DNA of 64,000 nt, from positions 35,645 through 99,644 of the forward strand of contig NZ_CADIJL010000023.1 in assembly GCF_902859695.1 (NCBI RefSeq). The letters run 5' to 3'. Positions within the stretch are counted from its first letter, which is position 1, and each line of letters begins with the position of its first letter. The notes below the pieces were generated by a model, which saw nothing but the letters and a program-made list of their open reading frames with translations, was not told the origin of the DNA and made no database searches. Positions 8,914-16,932 of the stretch are shown here, piece by piece. Both the position numbers and the translations under genes were made by a program. This stretch comes from Achromobacter ruhlandii (GTDB lineage Bacteria; Pseudomonadota; Gammaproteobacteria; Burkholderiales; Burkholderiaceae_B).

Positions 8914-8940
8914 GAGCCGCGCTACCCGGGCGCGCGGCTC
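8914..8940. terminator. Hairpin at the convergent junction
   Basis: GAGCCGCGC (8914-8922) pairs with GCGCGGCTC (8932-8940) around a 9-nt loop. It lies between two converging transcripts and could serve both. There is no T-run. Its right arm overlaps the stop codon of the possible livF remnant. Confidence 0.4.
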
Positions 8941-9001
8941 ACATGCCCAGGTAGCGCCGCGCCCGCTCCAGCGTTCCTGGCGGATCCGCGGCGTCAGGTC
9001 C
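8939..9001 (-). pseudogene. Possible C-terminal scrap of a livF ATPase gene
   Basis: Reading the minus strand from 9001 to the TGA at 8939 in one frame gives G-P-D-A-A-D-P-P-G-T-L-E-R-A-R-R-Y-L-G-M-stop. LivF-type ATPases typically end in a short tail such as (L-E)-R-x-Y-L-G-V/M right before the stop codon. The intact livF in this same window ends in L-W-E-R-Y-L-G-V. The scrap follows directly after a Liv-type receptor gene, where an ATPase gene would be found at the end of a complete operon. The match is only about ten residues, so chance is possible. Confidence 0.35.
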
Positions 9002-9008
9002 TCGGCGG

Positions 9009-10184
9009 CTACATCTTGCAGTCGGCCGCGTGCACATCGGTGTGGTCGCGGGCGATGACCTTCAGGTTCCTGTAGACCAGCTTGCCGTCCGCGCCGGCCT
9101 CGATGTGCAGCAGATACCAGTCCTGCACCGGATGCTGGTTGGGGCCGAACTTGAACTTGCCGCGCACGCTGGGGAAGTCGGCGCGCCGCAGCGCGTCGCG
9201 GAACGCGTCGGCCTTGCCGGTGATGTCGCCGTCCACGGCCTTCAGGCCCGAGGCGATCAGGTTGGCGGTGTCGTAGGCCTGCGCCGCATAGGCGGTGGGC
9301 GCGCGGTTGTAGGCCTTGGTGAAGGCCTCGACGAAGTGCCTGTTCTGCGGGTTGTCCAGGTCCGCGCTCCACAGCGAACTCAGGTAGAAGCCCTTGCCGG
9401 CGGTGCCGGTGGCGGCCAGCATGCGTTCGTCCATCGAGTAGATGGGCGTGATCATCTTGATCTTGTCGGCCAGGCCGGAGTTGGCGTATTGCTTGGTCAG
9501 GTTGATGCCGGCGCCGCCCGGGTGGAACTGGAAGATGGCGTCCGGGTTGAGCGAGCGGATGCGCGCCAGCTCGACCGAGAAGTCGGCCTGTTCGAGCTTG
9601 GTGTAGATCTCCTCGGCGATCTCGCCCTTGTAGGTGCGCTTGAAGCCGGCGACGGCGTCGCGCCCGGCCTGGTAGTTCGGCGCCATGACGACGACGCGCT
9701 TGGCGCCCAGCTCGTTGGCGGCGATGCCGGCGGTGTCGGCGTACGAGTCGTTCTGGAAGGCGACGGCGAAGTAGTTGGGGTTGCAGGCCTTGCCGGCGTA
9801 GTTGGAGGGACCGGCGTTCAGGCTGACGTAAAAGCCGCCGGCGTTGAGCACCGTCGGCCCGACCGCCGCCATGACGTTGGAGAAGTTCACGCCGGTGAAC
9901 AGGCGCACGCCGCCCTGCACCATCTTGTCGGCGATCTGCTTGGCGTTGGCCGGCTTGAGCGCGTCGTCCTCCACGCGCACGTTGACCGGCACGCCGCCGA
10001 GCTTGCCGCCGCCTTCCTTGACCGCCAGCATGAAGGCGTCGCGCTCGTCCTCGCCGATGTAGCCGGCCGGCGTGGACAGCGTGCCGATGAAGCCGATGTC
10101 CACGGGTTTCTGCTGGGCCTGGATGCCGCCGGCGGCCAGTGCCAGCAGCAGCGCGGCGCCGCCGCGGGTGATGCGTGTCGTCAT
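9009..10184 (-). CDS. Branched-chain-type ABC transporter substrate-binding protein
   Basis: The 391-residue protein has a signal peptide (MTTRITRGGAALLLALAAGG, cleavage near I-Q-A-Q). The mature protein has the type I periplasmic-binding fold of the LivJ/LivK family: V-D-I-G-F-I-G-T-L-S-T-P-A at the start, the Cys pair region K-A-C-N-P-N, and an A-A-D-C-K-M C-terminus like that of aromatic-acid receptors. It is the last gene of the gentisate operon, 28 bases after the 3-hydroxybenzoate hydroxylase gene, with a strong AGGAGGAG site before the ATG. That position suggests an aromatic or hydroxybenzoate ligand. No permease or ATPase genes accompany it; only a possible livF tail remains downstream. 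Confidence 0.85.
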   Translation of the reverse strand: MTTRITRGGAALLLALAAGGIQAQQKPVDIGFIGTLSTPAGYIGEDERDAFMLAVKEGGGKLGGVPVNVRVEDDALKPANAKQIADKMVQGGVRLFTGVNFSNVMAAVGPTVLNAGGFYVSLNAGPSNYAGKACNPNYFAVAFQNDSYADTAGIAANELGAKRVVVMAPNYQAGRDAVAGFKRTYKGEIAEEIYTKLEQADFSVELARIRSLNPDAIFQFHPGGAGINLTKQYANSGLADKIKMITPIYSMDERMLAATGTAGKGFYLSSLWSADLDNPQNRHFVEAFTKAYNRAPTAYAAQAYDTANLIASGLKAVDGDITGKADAFRDALRRADFPSVRGKFKFGPNQHPVQDWYLLHIEAGADGKLVYRNLKVIARDHTDVHAADCKM

Positions 10185-10212
10185 GGTTGTCTCCTCCTGT
10201 GCCTGCTTTTTT

Positions 10213-11433
10213 TTATGGCTGGATGGGTCCCGCGAGACAGTTCTCCACCTTCCAGCCGTAGAGCCACTGCAACGCGTCGTAGAACTGCGACTGGCCGCGG
10301 CCGGTCCACAGCATGTTGCGCACGGTGCGTTCGACACCGCGCGCGTGATAGAGCCTGCCCATCTCGCGGGTCGACCAGACCACGCGCGCGCTGCGCGGAA
10401 TGCGCACCGATTCGTACAGCCGGAAGGCGGCCTCCAGATCGTGGTCGCAACGCTTGACGGCCTCGCCCAAGGTCACCGCGTCTTCCAGCGCCATGCAGGC
10501 GCCCTGGGCCATGTATTGGGTCATGGGGTGGGCGGCGTCGCCCAGGATCGTCATTCGGCCCTGGCCCCACTGTTCGACCGGCTCGCGGTCGGCGGTGGCC
10601 CAGCGCTTCCACGACGTGGGGCGGTCCAGCATCTGGTGCGGGCGCGGGTGAATGCCCTGGAAATACGACAGCACTTCCTCCTTGCTGCCTTCGCGTACGC
10701 CCCATTGTTCCTGCTCGCGACTGTGGAAGGTCACCACCAGGTTGTACTGCTGGCCGCCGCGCAGCGGGTAGTGCACCAGGTGGCAGTGCGGGCCGGCCCA
10801 CAGCACCGGCGCGTTGATGCGCAGTTCCTCGGGCATGTTGTCGCGCTCGACCACGGCGCGGTAGACCACGTGGCCGGTCACGCGCGGCGGATCGCCGATC
10901 AGGTGTTCGCGGATCACGGACTTGACGCCGTCGGCGCCCACCACCGCGTCGGCCTGGTAGCGGTTGCCTTCGGTATCCGTGACTTCCACGCGCTTGCCGT
11001 CCTGCGCGACGCTGGCGATCTGCGTCGAGGTGCGAAAGCGGATCAGCGGGTTCTGCTGCACCGCTTCCAGGATGGAAAGGTGGATGTCGGCGCGGTGGAT
11101 CACGGCGTAGGGGCCGCCGAAGCGTTCGCGGAAGGCCTCGCCGGTGTCGATGCGCACCACTTCGCGCGCGTCGACCGCGTCCATCATGATGATGTGGTCG
11201 GTGAACACCGCGCGCTGGCGCGCCGTGGCGCCCACGCCCAGCGCGTCGAGCGCGGCGAAGGCGTTGGGGCCGAGCTGGATGCCGGCGCCGATCTCGCCGA
11301 TGTGCGCGGCCTGTTCCAGCAACTGCACGGCGATGCCCTGGCGTGTCAGCGCCAGCGCCGCGGCCAGGCCGCCGATGCCGCCGCCCACGACGATGACGGA
11401 TTGGGGCGGGTTCTTTGCGGGGGTTGCATTCAT
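10213..11433 (-). CDS. nagX: 3-hydroxybenzoate 6-hydroxylase (FAD monooxygenase)
   Basis: The 406-residue flavoprotein would convert 3-hydroxybenzoate to gentisate with NAD(P)H and O2. The Rossmann motif is VVGGGIGGLAAALAL (15-29), the second FAD/NAD(P)H motif is GADGVKSVIR near the middle, and ILGDAAHPMTQYMAQGA is the third FAD motif. The stretches G-E-I-G-A-G-I-Q-L-G-P-N-A-F-A-A-L-D-A-L and P-Y-A-V-I-H-R-A-D-I-H-L are, from memory, those of NagX/MhbM-type 3-hydroxybenzoate 6-hydroxylases rather than salicylate 1-hydroxylase. The presence of gentisate dioxygenase, maleylpyruvate isomerase and fumarylpyruvate hydrolase in the same operon supports this. Salicylate as substrate is the main alternative. 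Confidence 0.88.
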   Translation of the reverse strand: MNATPAKNPPQSVIVVGGGIGGLAAALALTRQGIAVQLLEQAAHIGEIGAGIQLGPNAFAALDALGVGATARQRAVFTDHIIMMDAVDAREVVRIDTGEAFRERFGGPYAVIHRADIHLSILEAVQQNPLIRFRTSTQIASVAQDGKRVEVTDTEGNRYQADAVVGADGVKSVIREHLIGDPPRVTGHVVYRAVVERDNMPEELRINAPVLWAGPHCHLVHYPLRGGQQYNLVVTFHSREQEQWGVREGSKEEVLSYFQGIHPRPHQMLDRPTSWKRWATADREPVEQWGQGRMTILGDAAHPMTQYMAQGACMALEDAVTLGEAVKRCDHDLEAAFRLYESVRIPRSARVVWSTREMGRLYHARGVERTVRNMLWTGRGQSQFYDALQWLYGWKVENCLAGPIQP

Positions 11434-11452
11434 TGCCAGGTTCCTTGCGTGT

Positions 11453-12805
11453 TCATTCTTGGCGGCCGAGGAAGGCGCCTTGCCGTTGCAGCTGCGCCTG
11501 CAGCGCCGTCACCGGCACGTCGGCGGGCGCGTGGCCGCCGCGCAGCGCCATGGCGGCCGCGGTGCCGGCGGCCTCGCCCATGACAAAGCAGCTGCCGCTG
11601 ACGCGGGCGGCCGACTGGCCTTCGTGCGTCATCGAGGCGCAGCGGCCGGCCACCAGCACGTTGCCGGCCACGCCGGGGCCGCGGCGCGGCACCATCATGC
11701 GGAACGGCAGCTGGTTGTAGCCGCGCGATTCGGGAATCGGCGGCCACAGCCATTGCACGTCGCCGGCGGTGTGCATTTCCAGCGGCCAGCCGTTCACGCC
11801 GATGCTGTCCTCGAAGTCGGCGCAGCCCAGCACGTCCTCCTTGGTCAGCATGGCCTCGCCGACGATGCGGCGGGTTTCGCGGATGCCGAGCTGCGGCGCG
11901 ATGTCGAGCACATAGGCGTTCTCGAAGCCCGGCACCTTGGCGCGCAGGAACTTCAGGTATTCGGTGATCTGGCGGCGGCCTTCCAGCTCGCCGGCCGAGA
12001 GCGAGGCGGCGTCGGTGCCGTCGGCCGCGCTGCCATCGGCGTTGGCCAGCTGGGTCACGTTGACGCGCCACTCGTAGTCATGCTTTTGCGGCCGCACGAT
12101 GGCGCCGCGTCGCGGGAAGGTGAATTCCCCGCTGGCGGCGGCCTGGTCCATCAACTGCGGGATGGTCTTCCACGCCTCCTGGGCGCGGGCGCCGTCGACG
12201 TTGCCGACCTTGAACATCAGCGTGGGGTAGAGCAGGTGGCCGTGCGCGTCGCCCTTTTCGAACGGCAGGCCGCCCCATTGCGCGATGTCGGCGTCGCCGG
12301 AGCAGTCGATGAAGACTTTGCCGCGCACCGCGCAGCGGCCGGACTTGGTCTCCAGGAACAGCGCGTCGACATTGCCGGCGGCGTCGCGCGCCAGGCCGGT
12401 GGCCAATGCGTGGAACAGGATCTGTGCGCCGCTGTTCTGCACGATGCCGTCGGCCGCGCACTTGAAGGCCGAGATGTCATAGGCCTGGGCGTGGATCTTG
12501 CCCAGGATCAGGTGCGGGTCGTTCAGGCCGTCCAGCGCGCGCATGCGGTCCAGCAGCTCGTCCGTCATGCCGTGCACCACCTGGCGGATGGCGCCGCGCA
12601 CGTTGGCGTGCAGGCCGCAAAAGTTGGAGACGCCCGCCGCCGTGCCCATGCCGCCGAGAAAGCCATAGCGTTCCACCAGCAGCACGCTGGCGCCGTTGCG
12701 GGCGGCGCTGGCGGCCGCCAGGATGCCGGCGGGGCCGCCGCCCAGCACGACGACGTCGTATTCGCCGTAGAGCGGCACCTGGCGGGCGGGTTCGGTGAGG
12801 GTCAT
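11453..12805 (-). CDS. FAD-dependent oxidoreductase, unknown substrate
   Basis: The 450-residue protein opens with a dinucleotide-binding motif, D-V-V-V-L-G-G-G-P-A-G-I-L-A-A-A-S-A-A-R (residues 17-36). It continues with E-R-Y-G-F-L-G-G-M-G-T-A-A-G and, later, V-F-I-D-C-S-G-D-A-D-I-A. This is the pattern of the FAD-dependent oxidoreductase family PF12831. No signal peptide is present. Members of this family are often beside solute receptors in Burkholderiales, but few have known substrates. Here it sits between the Bug receptor and the 3-hydroxybenzoate hydroxylase within a gentisate operon, so a side reaction on an aromatic or hydroaromatic acid is a reasonable guess. The start at 12805 is preceded by AAGGAGAC. 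Confidence 0.8.
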   Translation of the reverse strand: MTLTEPARQVPLYGEYDVVVLGGGPAGILAAASAARNGASVLLVERYGFLGGMGTAAGVSNFCGLHANVRGAIRQVVHGMTDELLDRMRALDGLNDPHLILGKIHAQAYDISAFKCAADGIVQNSGAQILFHALATGLARDAAGNVDALFLETKSGRCAVRGKVFIDCSGDADIAQWGGLPFEKGDAHGHLLYPTLMFKVGNVDGARAQEAWKTIPQLMDQAAASGEFTFPRRGAIVRPQKHDYEWRVNVTQLANADGSAADGTDAASLSAGELEGRRQITEYLKFLRAKVPGFENAYVLDIAPQLGIRETRRIVGEAMLTKEDVLGCADFEDSIGVNGWPLEMHTAGDVQWLWPPIPESRGYNQLPFRMMVPRRGPGVAGNVLVAGRCASMTHEGQSAARVSGSCFVMGEAAGTAAAMALRGGHAPADVPVTALQAQLQRQGAFLGRQE

Positions 12806-12891
12806 GCTTGTCTCCTTGCTGTCCTGCTTGACTGTCTGGTGTTGCGAAATGCGAAATGCCGGGCGGCGAGGCCGCCCGTTCACAGGCCTGC

Positions 12892-13896
12892 TTATTGGCC
12901 CTTGATGCCGAGCTTGGTGATGAGCGGTTCCCAGCGCTTGAGCTCATCGTCCATGTAGGCGCGGAACTCGGCCGGTGTGCTGCCCACCGGATCCATGAAC
13001 TGCGCCTGCAGGCGCTTGACCACCTCGGGGTCGCGGATCGCCTGGATCAGCGCGTCCGACAGCTTCTTCTGGATGTCGGCGGGCACCTTGGACGAAATCA
13101 CGAAACCGATCCAGGCCGAGCCCTCGATGCCGGGCACGCCGACTTCGGCCAGCGTGGGGATCTCGGGCAGCAGGGTGGAACGCTTGGACGAGGTCACGGC
13201 CAGCGCCTTCAGGCGGCCGTCCTTGACCATGCTCATGACCGCGATCGGCGGCAGCGCGGCGAACTGCGTGTCGCCCGACAGCAGCGAAGTCAGCGCGGCC
13301 GGCGACGACGGATACGGCACGTGCGTGGCGCGCGCGCCGATCCGCTGCAGCAACAGTTCCACCGCCAGGTGCGAGACGGTGCCGGCGCCCGGCGAGGGGA
13401 AGTTGTACTTGTCCGGGTTCTTCTTGAGCGCTTCCAGCAATTGGCCGACGTTGTCGATGCCGGAGTTGGCCGGCACCACCAGCACGTTGGGTTGGTGCAC
13501 CGCCAGCGTCAGCGGCGCCAGGTCGGTGGCGGGCGCGTAGGGCAGCTTGTCGAACAGCAGCGTGTTGTTCACCAGCGGGCCGGTGATCGAGACGCCGAAG
13601 GTGTAGCCGTCGGGCTTGGCGTTGGCGATGGCGAAGGTGCCGATGTTGCCGCTGGCGCCCGGTTTGTTCTCCACCACCACGGTCTGGCCGAGGATGGCGC
13701 CGGCTTTCTCGCCGACGATGCGCGCCACCTGGTCGGGGCTGGAGCCCGGACCGAACGGCACCAGCGCCTTGAGCGGCTGCGACGGCCAGGCGTCGGCGGC
13801 CTGCGCCGCGCCCAGCGGCGCCAGGGCCACCAGTCCCAGCGCCAGCGCGCGCGCCGTCAAAGCGCGCGCCCGCGCCAGGGTTGAGGGCTTATGCAT
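12892..13896 (-). CDS. Bug-family periplasmic solute receptor in the gentisate operon
   Basis: The 334-residue receptor has a signal peptide with a basic N-region (M-H-K-P-S-T-L-A-R-A-R) and cleavage near A-Q-A-A-D-A. The mature protein shows W-P-S-Q-P-L-K-A-L-V-P-F-G-P-G-S-S-P-D, the G-Q-T-V-V-V-E-N-K-P-G-A-S-G-N-I-G block and K-P-D-G-Y-T-F. The second P of the usual P-P-G-G loop is replaced (G-P-G-S-S), which is within family variation. Its start overlaps the end of the PchB-like gene by eight bases. The operon position suggests binding of 3-hydroxybenzoate, gentisate or a precursor. No TctA/TctB genes are nearby. Confidence 0.87.
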   Translation of the reverse strand: MHKPSTLARARALTARALALGLVALAPLGAAQAADAWPSQPLKALVPFGPGSSPDQVARIVGEKAGAILGQTVVVENKPGASGNIGTFAIANAKPDGYTFGVSITGPLVNNTLLFDKLPYAPATDLAPLTLAVHQPNVLVVPANSGIDNVGQLLEALKKNPDKYNFPSPGAGTVSHLAVELLLQRIGARATHVPYPSSPAALTSLLSGDTQFAALPPIAVMSMVKDGRLKALAVTSSKRSTLLPEIPTLAEVGVPGIEGSAWIGFVISSKVPADIQKKLSDALIQAIRDPEVVKRLQAQFMDPVGSTPAEFRAYMDDELKRWEPLITKLGIKGQ

Positions 13897-14287
13897 GCTT
13901 GTCTCCCGCGATCTTCATATTGTTGAAATAGGTCTGCTCATTGGCGATGAAGGCCGCCACCATGGCGCGGTAGGCTGCGTCCACCACCTGGTCCAGGTTC
14001 TCGAAGCCCTGGTTGTGGCGCTCGGCCAGGCGCCGCACTTTTTCGAACACCTCGGCCTGGCGCGCCGGCGCGCTGACCTGGAAGGCGTCGCGCTTGAAGC
14101 GCGCGGCGTCCTTGACGTACATGGCGCGCTCGGCCATCAGGCGCACGATTTCGTCGTCCAGGCGGTCGATGTTGGCGCGCACCTCGGCCAGGTTGGCGCA
14201 CAGCGGGCGGTAGTCCGGGTCGGTGTACTCACGCAGCGGCGCGCCCTGGGTGTCGGGCTCCTGGCCCGGGGAAACTTGCGAGGTCAC
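13889..14287 (-). CDS. PchB/AroQ-like protein: isochorismate-pyruvate lyase or chorismate mutase family
   Basis: The 132-residue protein starts at a GTG (14287) that overlaps the stop of the isomerase gene by four bases (GTGA). Residues 31-121 form an all-helical chorismate-mutase type II domain: V-R-A-N-I-D-R-L-D-D-E-I, then E-R-A-M-Y-V-K-D-A-A-R-F-K. Compared with Pseudomonas PchB, recalled from memory, the active-site residues R14, R31 and K42 align with R37, R54 and K65 at identical spacing, and Q90 aligns with Q118. The loop between shows the PchB-like A-P-x-R segment. PchB splits isochorismate to salicylate and pyruvate. Its place inside a hydroxybenzoate operon is unusual; the true substrate is not known. 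Confidence 0.8.
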   Translation of the reverse strand: MTSQVSPGQEPDTQGAPLREYTDPDYRPLCANLAEVRANIDRLDDEIVRLMAERAMYVKDAARFKRDAFQVSAPARQAEVFEKVRRLAERHNQGFENLDQVVDAAYRAMVAAFIANEQTYFNNMKIAGDKHA

Positions 14288-14922
14288 TTGATGTAGTCCG
14301 GTTGGTTGGCGGGCGCGGCCTGCTGGAAGGCGGGTTGCGCGAGGCAATGTTCGTAGACGCCCACAAGGCGCGGGTAGGCCGACAGGTCGCAGCCCATGCG
14401 CTGGGCGTTGGCGACCTGCGGCACGACGCAGCAGTCCGCCAGCGTCGGCGCGTCGCCGAAGCAATAGGCGCCGCCGCCATGGCGCGCCAGCAGCGTCTCG
14501 ACCGCGGTCAGGCCTTCGCGGATCCAGTGGTGATACCAGGCATTCTTCTGCGCGTCGGTGGCGCCCAGCTCTTCCTGCAGGTAGCGCAGGATGCGCATGT
14601 TGTTGACCGGATGGATGTCGCAGGCGATGGCGTTGGAAAGCTCCAGCACGCGGGCGCGTTCGCGCGGCGCGGCCGGGATCAGGCGCGGCTCGGGGTGGGT
14701 GGCGTCCAGGTAGTCGATGATGGCGAGCGATTGCGACAGCTGGAAATCGCCGTCGGTCAGCAGCGGCACGCCGGCCGACGGATTCCGCGCGACGTAATCG
14801 GCGGCGCGCTGTTCCTGCTTGCGCAGGTTCACCGGCACGACGTCGAACGGCAGGCCCTTGAGCGCCAGCGCGATGCGCACGCGGTACGAGGTGGAGCTGT
14901 TGAAGAAGCTGTGCAGTTGCAT
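14284..14922 (-). CDS. nagL: Maleylpyruvate isomerase (GST zeta-like)
   Basis: The 212-residue protein is a zeta-class glutathione-S-transferase-fold isomerase. It has the N-terminal active-site motif S-S-T-S-Y-R-V-R-I-A-L (residues 9-19) and the C-terminal-domain block NAIACDIHPVNNMRILRYL. These are shared by maleylacetoacetate isomerase (MaiA) and the glutathione-dependent maleylpyruvate isomerase NagL. The context (gentisate dioxygenase and fumarylpyruvate hydrolase on either side of the pathway) favours maleylpyruvate, the ring-cleavage product of gentisate, which it would convert to fumarylpyruvate. It sits 12 bases after the hydrolase gene and overlaps the next gene, so the order is co-transcribed and coupled. 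Confidence 0.9.
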   Translation of the reverse strand: MQLHSFFNSSTSYRVRIALALKGLPFDVVPVNLRKQEQRAADYVARNPSAGVPLLTDGDFQLSQSLAIIDYLDATHPEPRLIPAAPRERARVLELSNAIACDIHPVNNMRILRYLQEELGATDAQKNAWYHHWIREGLTAVETLLARHGGGAYCFGDAPTLADCCVVPQVANAQRMGCDLSAYPRLVGVYEHCLAQPAFQQAAPANQPDYIK

Positions 14923-14934
14923 GGGCGGGCTTCC

Positions 14935-15633
14935 TCAGGCGATCCGCACGCTCAGCGTGCCCAGGCCGTCGACGCCGCCGACCATCGTGTCGCCGCGCAC
15001 CACCGGGCCCACGCCTTCCGGCGTGCCGGTATAGATCAGGTCGCCCGCTTCGAGGCGGAAGTACCGGGACAGATAGGCGATGGTTTCGGCAACGGACCAG
15101 ATCAGCTTGCCGATGTCGCTGCGTTGCTTGTCGGCGCCGTTGACCTGCAGCCAGATGCCGGCCCGGTCGATGTCGCGGGCCTGTGCGGCGGGCACCAGTG
15201 GACCGATCGGCGCGCTCTGGTCGAAGGCCTTGCCCAGTTCCCAGGGGCGGCCGGCCTCGCGCATCTTCATCTGCAGGTCGCGGCGCGTCATGTCCAGGCC
15301 GACGGCGTAGCCCCACACGTGTTCCAGCGCGGATTCGACCGCGATGTTGGCGCCGCCCTTGCCGATGGCCGCGACCAGCTCGATCTCGTAGTGCAGGTTG
15401 GCGGTCTCGGGCGGGTAGGGCAGCGACAGCGTGCTGCCCTCGGCCACGGGCACCACGGCGTCGGCCGGCTTGCAGAAGAAGAAGGGCGGTTCGCGGTCGG
15501 GATCGAAGCCCATTTCGCGGGCGTGGGCGGCGTAGTTGCGGCCGACGCAATAGACGCGGCGCACCGGGAAGCTGTCCTGGCTGCCGGCGACGGGCACGGC
15601 AACGGGGGCGGCGGGATCAAACACAAAAGACAT
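14935..15633 (-). CDS. nagK: Fumarylpyruvate hydrolase (FAH family)
   Basis: The 232-residue protein belongs to the fumarylacetoacetate hydrolase family. Seen motifs are the entry [16 protein letters not shown], the K-P-A-D-A-V-V-P segment, the metal-binding E-I-E-L-V block ([12 protein letters not shown]), the Asp-containing [10 protein letters not shown], and the closing [14 protein letters not shown]. It would cleave fumarylpyruvate to fumarate and pyruvate, the last step of the gentisate route. Length fits the single-domain hydrolases of this pathway (about 230 residues). It follows gentisate dioxygenase by 77 bases. Confidence 0.92.
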   Translation of the reverse strand: MSFVFDPAAPVAVPVAGSQDSFPVRRVYCVGRNYAAHAREMGFDPDREPPFFFCKPADAVVPVAEGSTLSLPYPPETANLHYEIELVAAIGKGGANIAVESALEHVWGYAVGLDMTRRDLQMKMREAGRPWELGKAFDQSAPIGPLVPAAQARDIDRAGIWLQVNGADKQRSDIGKLIWSVAETIAYLSRYFRLEAGDLIYTGTPEGVGPVVRGDTMVGGVDGLGTLSVRIA

Positions 15634-15710
15634 GGGTCACCTTTCTGGAATGCGGCGCCGGGGCCCGCGCGGGCCCTGGCCGGAATGGAAATGATGGGAG
15701 GGAGCCGCCT

Positions 15711-16763
15711 TCAGGCGGTGCGTTCTTCGCGCCACAGGCCCAGCGCGTCCTGCACCGGGCGGTCGGAATAGCTGAACAGGGTGGCGTCTTCCAGCGCCGC
15801 CAGCTGCACCGGCTGCCACGACGGCGCCACGAACACGTCGCGCGGGCCGAAATGGAATTCGGCGTCGCCGATGCGAGCAATGCCGCGGCCTTCCACCACG
15901 CTGTAGACGGTGGAGTCGGTGCTGCGATAGGGCTTGCCCTGGAAGCCGGCCGGCAGCAGCTGCATGAAGGTGGCCATGGTGGGCATGGGGTAGCCGCCCG
16001 TGGCCGGGTTCAGGTAGCGCAGCTTGACGCCGTCCCAGGGGTCGAGTTCGCCGTGGCGGTAGAGCGCGTCCAGCGCCTCGCGGCTGCGCTCGTAGGGATA
16101 GTTGAAGATCGGCGAGGTGCCGCTGGTGGCGCGATGCCGCACCGGCGCCATGTTGTGGCCGTAGCGCGCCATGCTGTCGCCTTCCGGGCGCGTGACCGGC
16201 TGGGTGGCGGACGGATAGTTCTCGGCGAAGCCGGCGTCCAGGAAGCGCAGCAGCGGGATGTCCAGGCCATCCAGCCAGACCACCGGTTCGCCGCCGTCGA
16301 CGGTCTCGGCGTTGCCGTGGTCGTGCCAGGTCCAGGACGGCGTGATGATGAAGTCGCCCGGATGCATGGTGGTGCGCTCGCCGTTGACGGCGGTGTAGGC
16401 GCCGCGGCCCTCGACGATGAAGCGCAGGGCGGACTGGGTGTGGCGGTGGCTGGGCGCGATCTCGCCCGGCAGGATCAGTTGCAGGCCGGCGTACAGGCTC
16501 TGCGTGATGCTGGCCTGGCCGGGCAGGCCCGGGTTCTCCAGGATCAGCACGCGCCGCACGGCTTCCTCGGCGCTGATGAGCGAGCCGGAGGCCAGCACGT
16601 CGTCGCGCACCTCGTCGTATTTCCAGATGGCGGGCACGCAGCGCGGCGCGGGTTGGCGCGGCACCAGGTTGTGCAGCGACTCCCACAGGGGGGCCATGTG
16701 CTTCTGGGCGATGCGGGCGTAATAGGCGGCGCGATCCGCGCCGGGAGGGTGACCGTCGGGCAT
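15711..16763 (-). CDS. nagI: Gentisate 1,2-dioxygenase
   Basis: The 350-residue bicupin enzyme opens the gentisate ring with O2 to give maleylpyruvate. The first cupin has the iron-binding pattern [13 protein letters not shown], then [13 protein letters not shown], then the third His in [10 protein letters not shown]. The second cupin is in the C-terminal third (V-Y-S-V-V-E-G-R-G...[12 protein letters not shown]). The preceding blocks N-L-V-P and A-I-W-K-Y-D-E-V-R are typical of the enzyme. It is the first gene of the operon, 169 bases from the divergent LysR gene. The ATG at 16763 is preceded by AGGAGAC. Confidence 0.93.
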   Translation of the reverse strand: MPDGHPPGADRAAYYARIAQKHMAPLWESLHNLVPRQPAPRCVPAIWKYDEVRDDVLASGSLISAEEAVRRVLILENPGLPGQASITQSLYAGLQLILPGEIAPSHRHTQSALRFIVEGRGAYTAVNGERTTMHPGDFIITPSWTWHDHGNAETVDGGEPVVWLDGLDIPLLRFLDAGFAENYPSATQPVTRPEGDSMARYGHNMAPVRHRATSGTSPIFNYPYERSREALDALYRHGELDPWDGVKLRYLNPATGGYPMPTMATFMQLLPAGFQGKPYRSTDSTVYSVVEGRGIARIGDAEFHFGPRDVFVAPSWQPVQLAALEDATLFSYSDRPVQDALGLWREERTA

Positions 16764-16876
16764 GTTTGTCTCCTGGGGCCGGCGTCGGGGCCGGCTTCTG
16801 TGGGCCCGTCGCGGCGGGCGCGGCGGGGCCTGATATGGAGACGATTATGCGGAACGAGCTATGTGTTTTGAAATGA

Positions 16877-16914
16877 AATTATCTTATTATCCATACCAAT
16901 AACAATATGGATAA
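16877..16914 (-). promoter_or_regulatory. Gentisate operon promoter and likely LysR operator
   Basis: A perfect 9-bp inverted repeat, TTATCCATA (16887-16895) and TATGGATAA (16906-16914) with a 10-base spacer, lies in the short AT-rich stretch of the divergent region. On the minus strand TTGTTA (16905-16900) and GATAAT (16883-16878), 16 bases apart, form a plausible -35/-10 pair, and the -35 falls in the spacer of the repeat. The repeat is also only 19 bases upstream of the LysR start, which would allow autoregulation. LysR proteins usually bind such dyads; binding here is inferred. Confidence 0.5.
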
Positions 16915-16932
16915 GAGACAAAAGAGGGCTCC

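Noticed and set aside
9009..10184. Assigning the Liv-type receptor of the gentisate operon to the livHMGF set at 53880
   Set aside because: The two loci are far apart and each has its own receptor gene. Sharing is possible but nothing in the sequence shows it.
13889..15550. A 553-codon open frame continuing upstream from the PchB-like gene
   Set aside because: Only the last 132 codons have a family match; the rest is antisense-frame noise over nagL and nagK. The GTG at 14287 gives the expected protein.
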